In this document: piece after piece, positions 62,301-64,000 of the stretch
Numbering within the stretch: position 1 is the first letter of the stretch
Layout: the number at the start of each line of letters is the position of its first letter
Origin: Limanda limanda
Lineage: Eukaryota; Chordata; Actinopteri; Pleuronectiformes; Pleuronectidae
Assembly (NCBI RefSeq): GCF_963576545.1
Contig: NC_083639.1
Coordinates: forward strand, 20,012,118 to 20,076,117
Length of the DNA stretch: 64,000 nucleotides
Reading direction: 5' to 3'
Position numbers and translations under genes: made by a program
Notes under the pieces: generated by a model
What the model was told of the DNA's origin: nothing
What the model saw: only the letters and a program-made list of their open reading frames with translations
The model's database searches: none

Positions 62301-64000
62301 CTGCAGTGTTTTCTCAATTGCACAGCGGATACATGTTGCTTTGTCGTTTGTTTTGGTGCAAACTGTAGTGTATAAAAACGAGAGGGTATAATGCTTTAGT
62401 TTTATGTTGTTGATGACAGTCACAAGTTCAGCATGACTTAGGTATCCATGGCAATTCCTTTGAGTAAGCACAATCTTAAAGGTCACACACCCAGAATAAA
62501 TGAATTCTAAAAATGCTAAAATTTTATTTTTTCTGTTATTATAATGTGTGACTTTTTTCTCCCTGGGTTATGCATCATATTTTTCAAATAAGGTGTTTAG
62601 AATGGGGGAAATGATGAACCCTGCTGTGGGCTGGATTCCTGGGGAGGTAGAATCGAGTCCTTTATGTTTATTATAATTGCTGAGAGGAGACAGACTCTTA
62701 GAACAAAATGTGCCTGGCAAACTGCTGCCCAGTCAAAATGCCATTGGGGCTCATGCTGTGTGGCTAAGTGCATAACACCAATGTACAATCTGTTTGAAAT
62801 TTGTTTTATGTATTGATTTTATTTATTGAACATCCCAAATATGCAAACTAATTGAAAAGAATTGCTTACTTTATAGTATAATGATATTTATCAAAACAAA
62901 TTTCCGATTCATTAATAACTCATGAATAGCTCATGGCCAGCTGTTCGCTCTTTCACTAGTTACATTTCATATGAGGCATTTCTGGTTCTGAGTTTGGACC
63001 CACAACCCATGTGGGCCACGTCAGGCCAGGTTAGTATAAAAATGTTGTTATGATATTCTGCTTTGGGTTGTGTTCGGTCATGTTGGCAGGACTATCATCT
63101 TTTACCCTGCTCGTGCCTGTAAGCAGACAAAGTGTTTGGATTTGGACACAAGACACAATGCCTGTCGGGTTCTGGTCGGGCTCAGTTAGTGTTCTCTCAG
63201 CCTTGGTTGCTGTCAGACAGAACCTTTGTCCCGGGTCGCACTATAGTCAGCATCACACAGAAAACTACCAGATAATATTCTCAGATCTTCATATTTTTAC
63301 TTCGGCCCCAAATGGCCGTACGGAAACTGAAACATGGCTTTTGTGTGTTCTGCACCTGTGGCTGCAGAAGGACTCTTCTTCTTAATAATTCTTGAATCAA
63401 AAAGAATGTATTATTCAATGAGAAAATCTACATTCCCTATTCGAATAAGGCGGAAACTACTGCTGTTACGAATCCACTGAAACTGGGAACTGTTTGAAAC
63501 GCTGCACCGGTGTTAGCCGTAGCAGTCACTGTGCACTTGGGAGTGTAACTGTTTGAGTGACATCTTTGAACAAGCTGAGTACAGGAGGCTTGTTGCCAAG
63601 GTAACAACTGTTCAAAGTTTTTTCACCTCCTTTTCTTACCCCAGATTAGCGGTTTCAAAACAACTACAGTCGTGCAGCCCCACAGCACATGGAGGAGAAA
63701 CGTAGAGGAAGAGTAGTGTAAAACTGTTGAAATGCAGACATCGTAAGTTTATACAGTTTGCTCCTGATTTAAAATTAGAATAGAACTACAGCTATATCTT
63801 GTGATTGGTGTGTGATTCTTCTACAATTCTGATTACATGAAAAAGAGAGAGAGGAAGGTTGAAATGATCAATTTGAAGTGAAGAAGTCAGAGTCACATAT
63901 TTGATCGCCTTTTTCATTAAGCATGAGGTAGGTCCTGATGCATAAACATCTACTTATTTTCTGTCTTTCTTTGTGCTCATTGCTGCCAAGAGACCTTACA
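59302..64000 (+). other. cntn3: cntn3 intron downstream of the Ig5 first-half exon (partial)
   Basis: It contains a T-run at 61202-61212 and an AT microsatellite (61544-61590). I looked for the Ig5 second-half exon (expected to contain a DGxL...YxC pattern) and found none, so the intron continues past the window. No other gene or element was recognised. Confidence 0.78.
61544..61590. repeat. AT microsatellite
   Basis: TA units with short interruptions (AAATATATAATACAG) form an imperfect AT-rich repeat able to fold on itself. Confidence 0.9.

Noticed and set aside
59302..64000. Search for the Ig5 second-half exon
   Set aside because: No segment with the expected DG.L...Y.C pattern and AG/GT borders was found.
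1..64000. tRNA, rRNA, CRISPR, operon or bacterial promoter features
   Set aside because: None seen. The tRNA-like boxes at 58287-58315 belong to a SINE.

Overview
This window looks like one piece of a teleost fish nuclear genome. It is AT-rich, intron-dominated DNA with vertebrate splice sites. It carries teleost-type mobile elements: hAT, Tc1-like, Harbinger-like and TTAA elements, tRNA-derived SINEs and CA microsatellites. There is no sign of prokaryotic or organellar gene organisation.

The main gene is on the + strand: the middle of a contactin gene, best matched by contactin-3 (cntn3; the teleost a or b copy is not resolved). Eight coding exons lie at 5404-5579, 21768-21863, 41974-42177, 45356-45458, 46577-46761, 52762-52901, 57940-58069 and 59151-59301. 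All have AG/GT borders. Their phases join without a break into 1185 nt (395 codons) with no stop. They encode the second half of Ig domain 1, all of Ig2, Ig3 and Ig4, and the first half of Ig5. The signal peptide, first half of Ig1, rest of Ig5, Ig6, the four fibronectin III domains and the GPI signal must lie outside the window.

Layout: 1-5403 is intron with a decayed hAT-type transposase (GTF2IRD2-like) and a possible minus-strand mini-gene. Intron 5580-21767 holds two hAT-type non-autonomous elements, a truncated SINE, a dispersed teleost repeat and a GC-rich minus-strand ORF with a signal-peptide-like start. Intron 21864-41973 (20.1 kb) holds a Tc1-like transposase pseudogene interrupted by a TTAA element, another copy of the dispersed repeat, and one of a pair of 69-nt repeats linked to CA tracts. 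Intron 42178-45355 starts with a Harbinger-like element. Intron 46762-52761 contains the best candidate antisense exon (49477-49669). Intron 58070-59150 begins with a SINE 18 bp after the splice donor. 59302-64000 is intron with no further contactin exon recognised.

Contactin-3 is a GPI-anchored neuronal adhesion molecule, and all firm protein-coding content here belongs to it. The antisense candidates are hypotheses from splice-site and reading-frame patterns. No RNA gene, CRISPR array or intact transposase was found.
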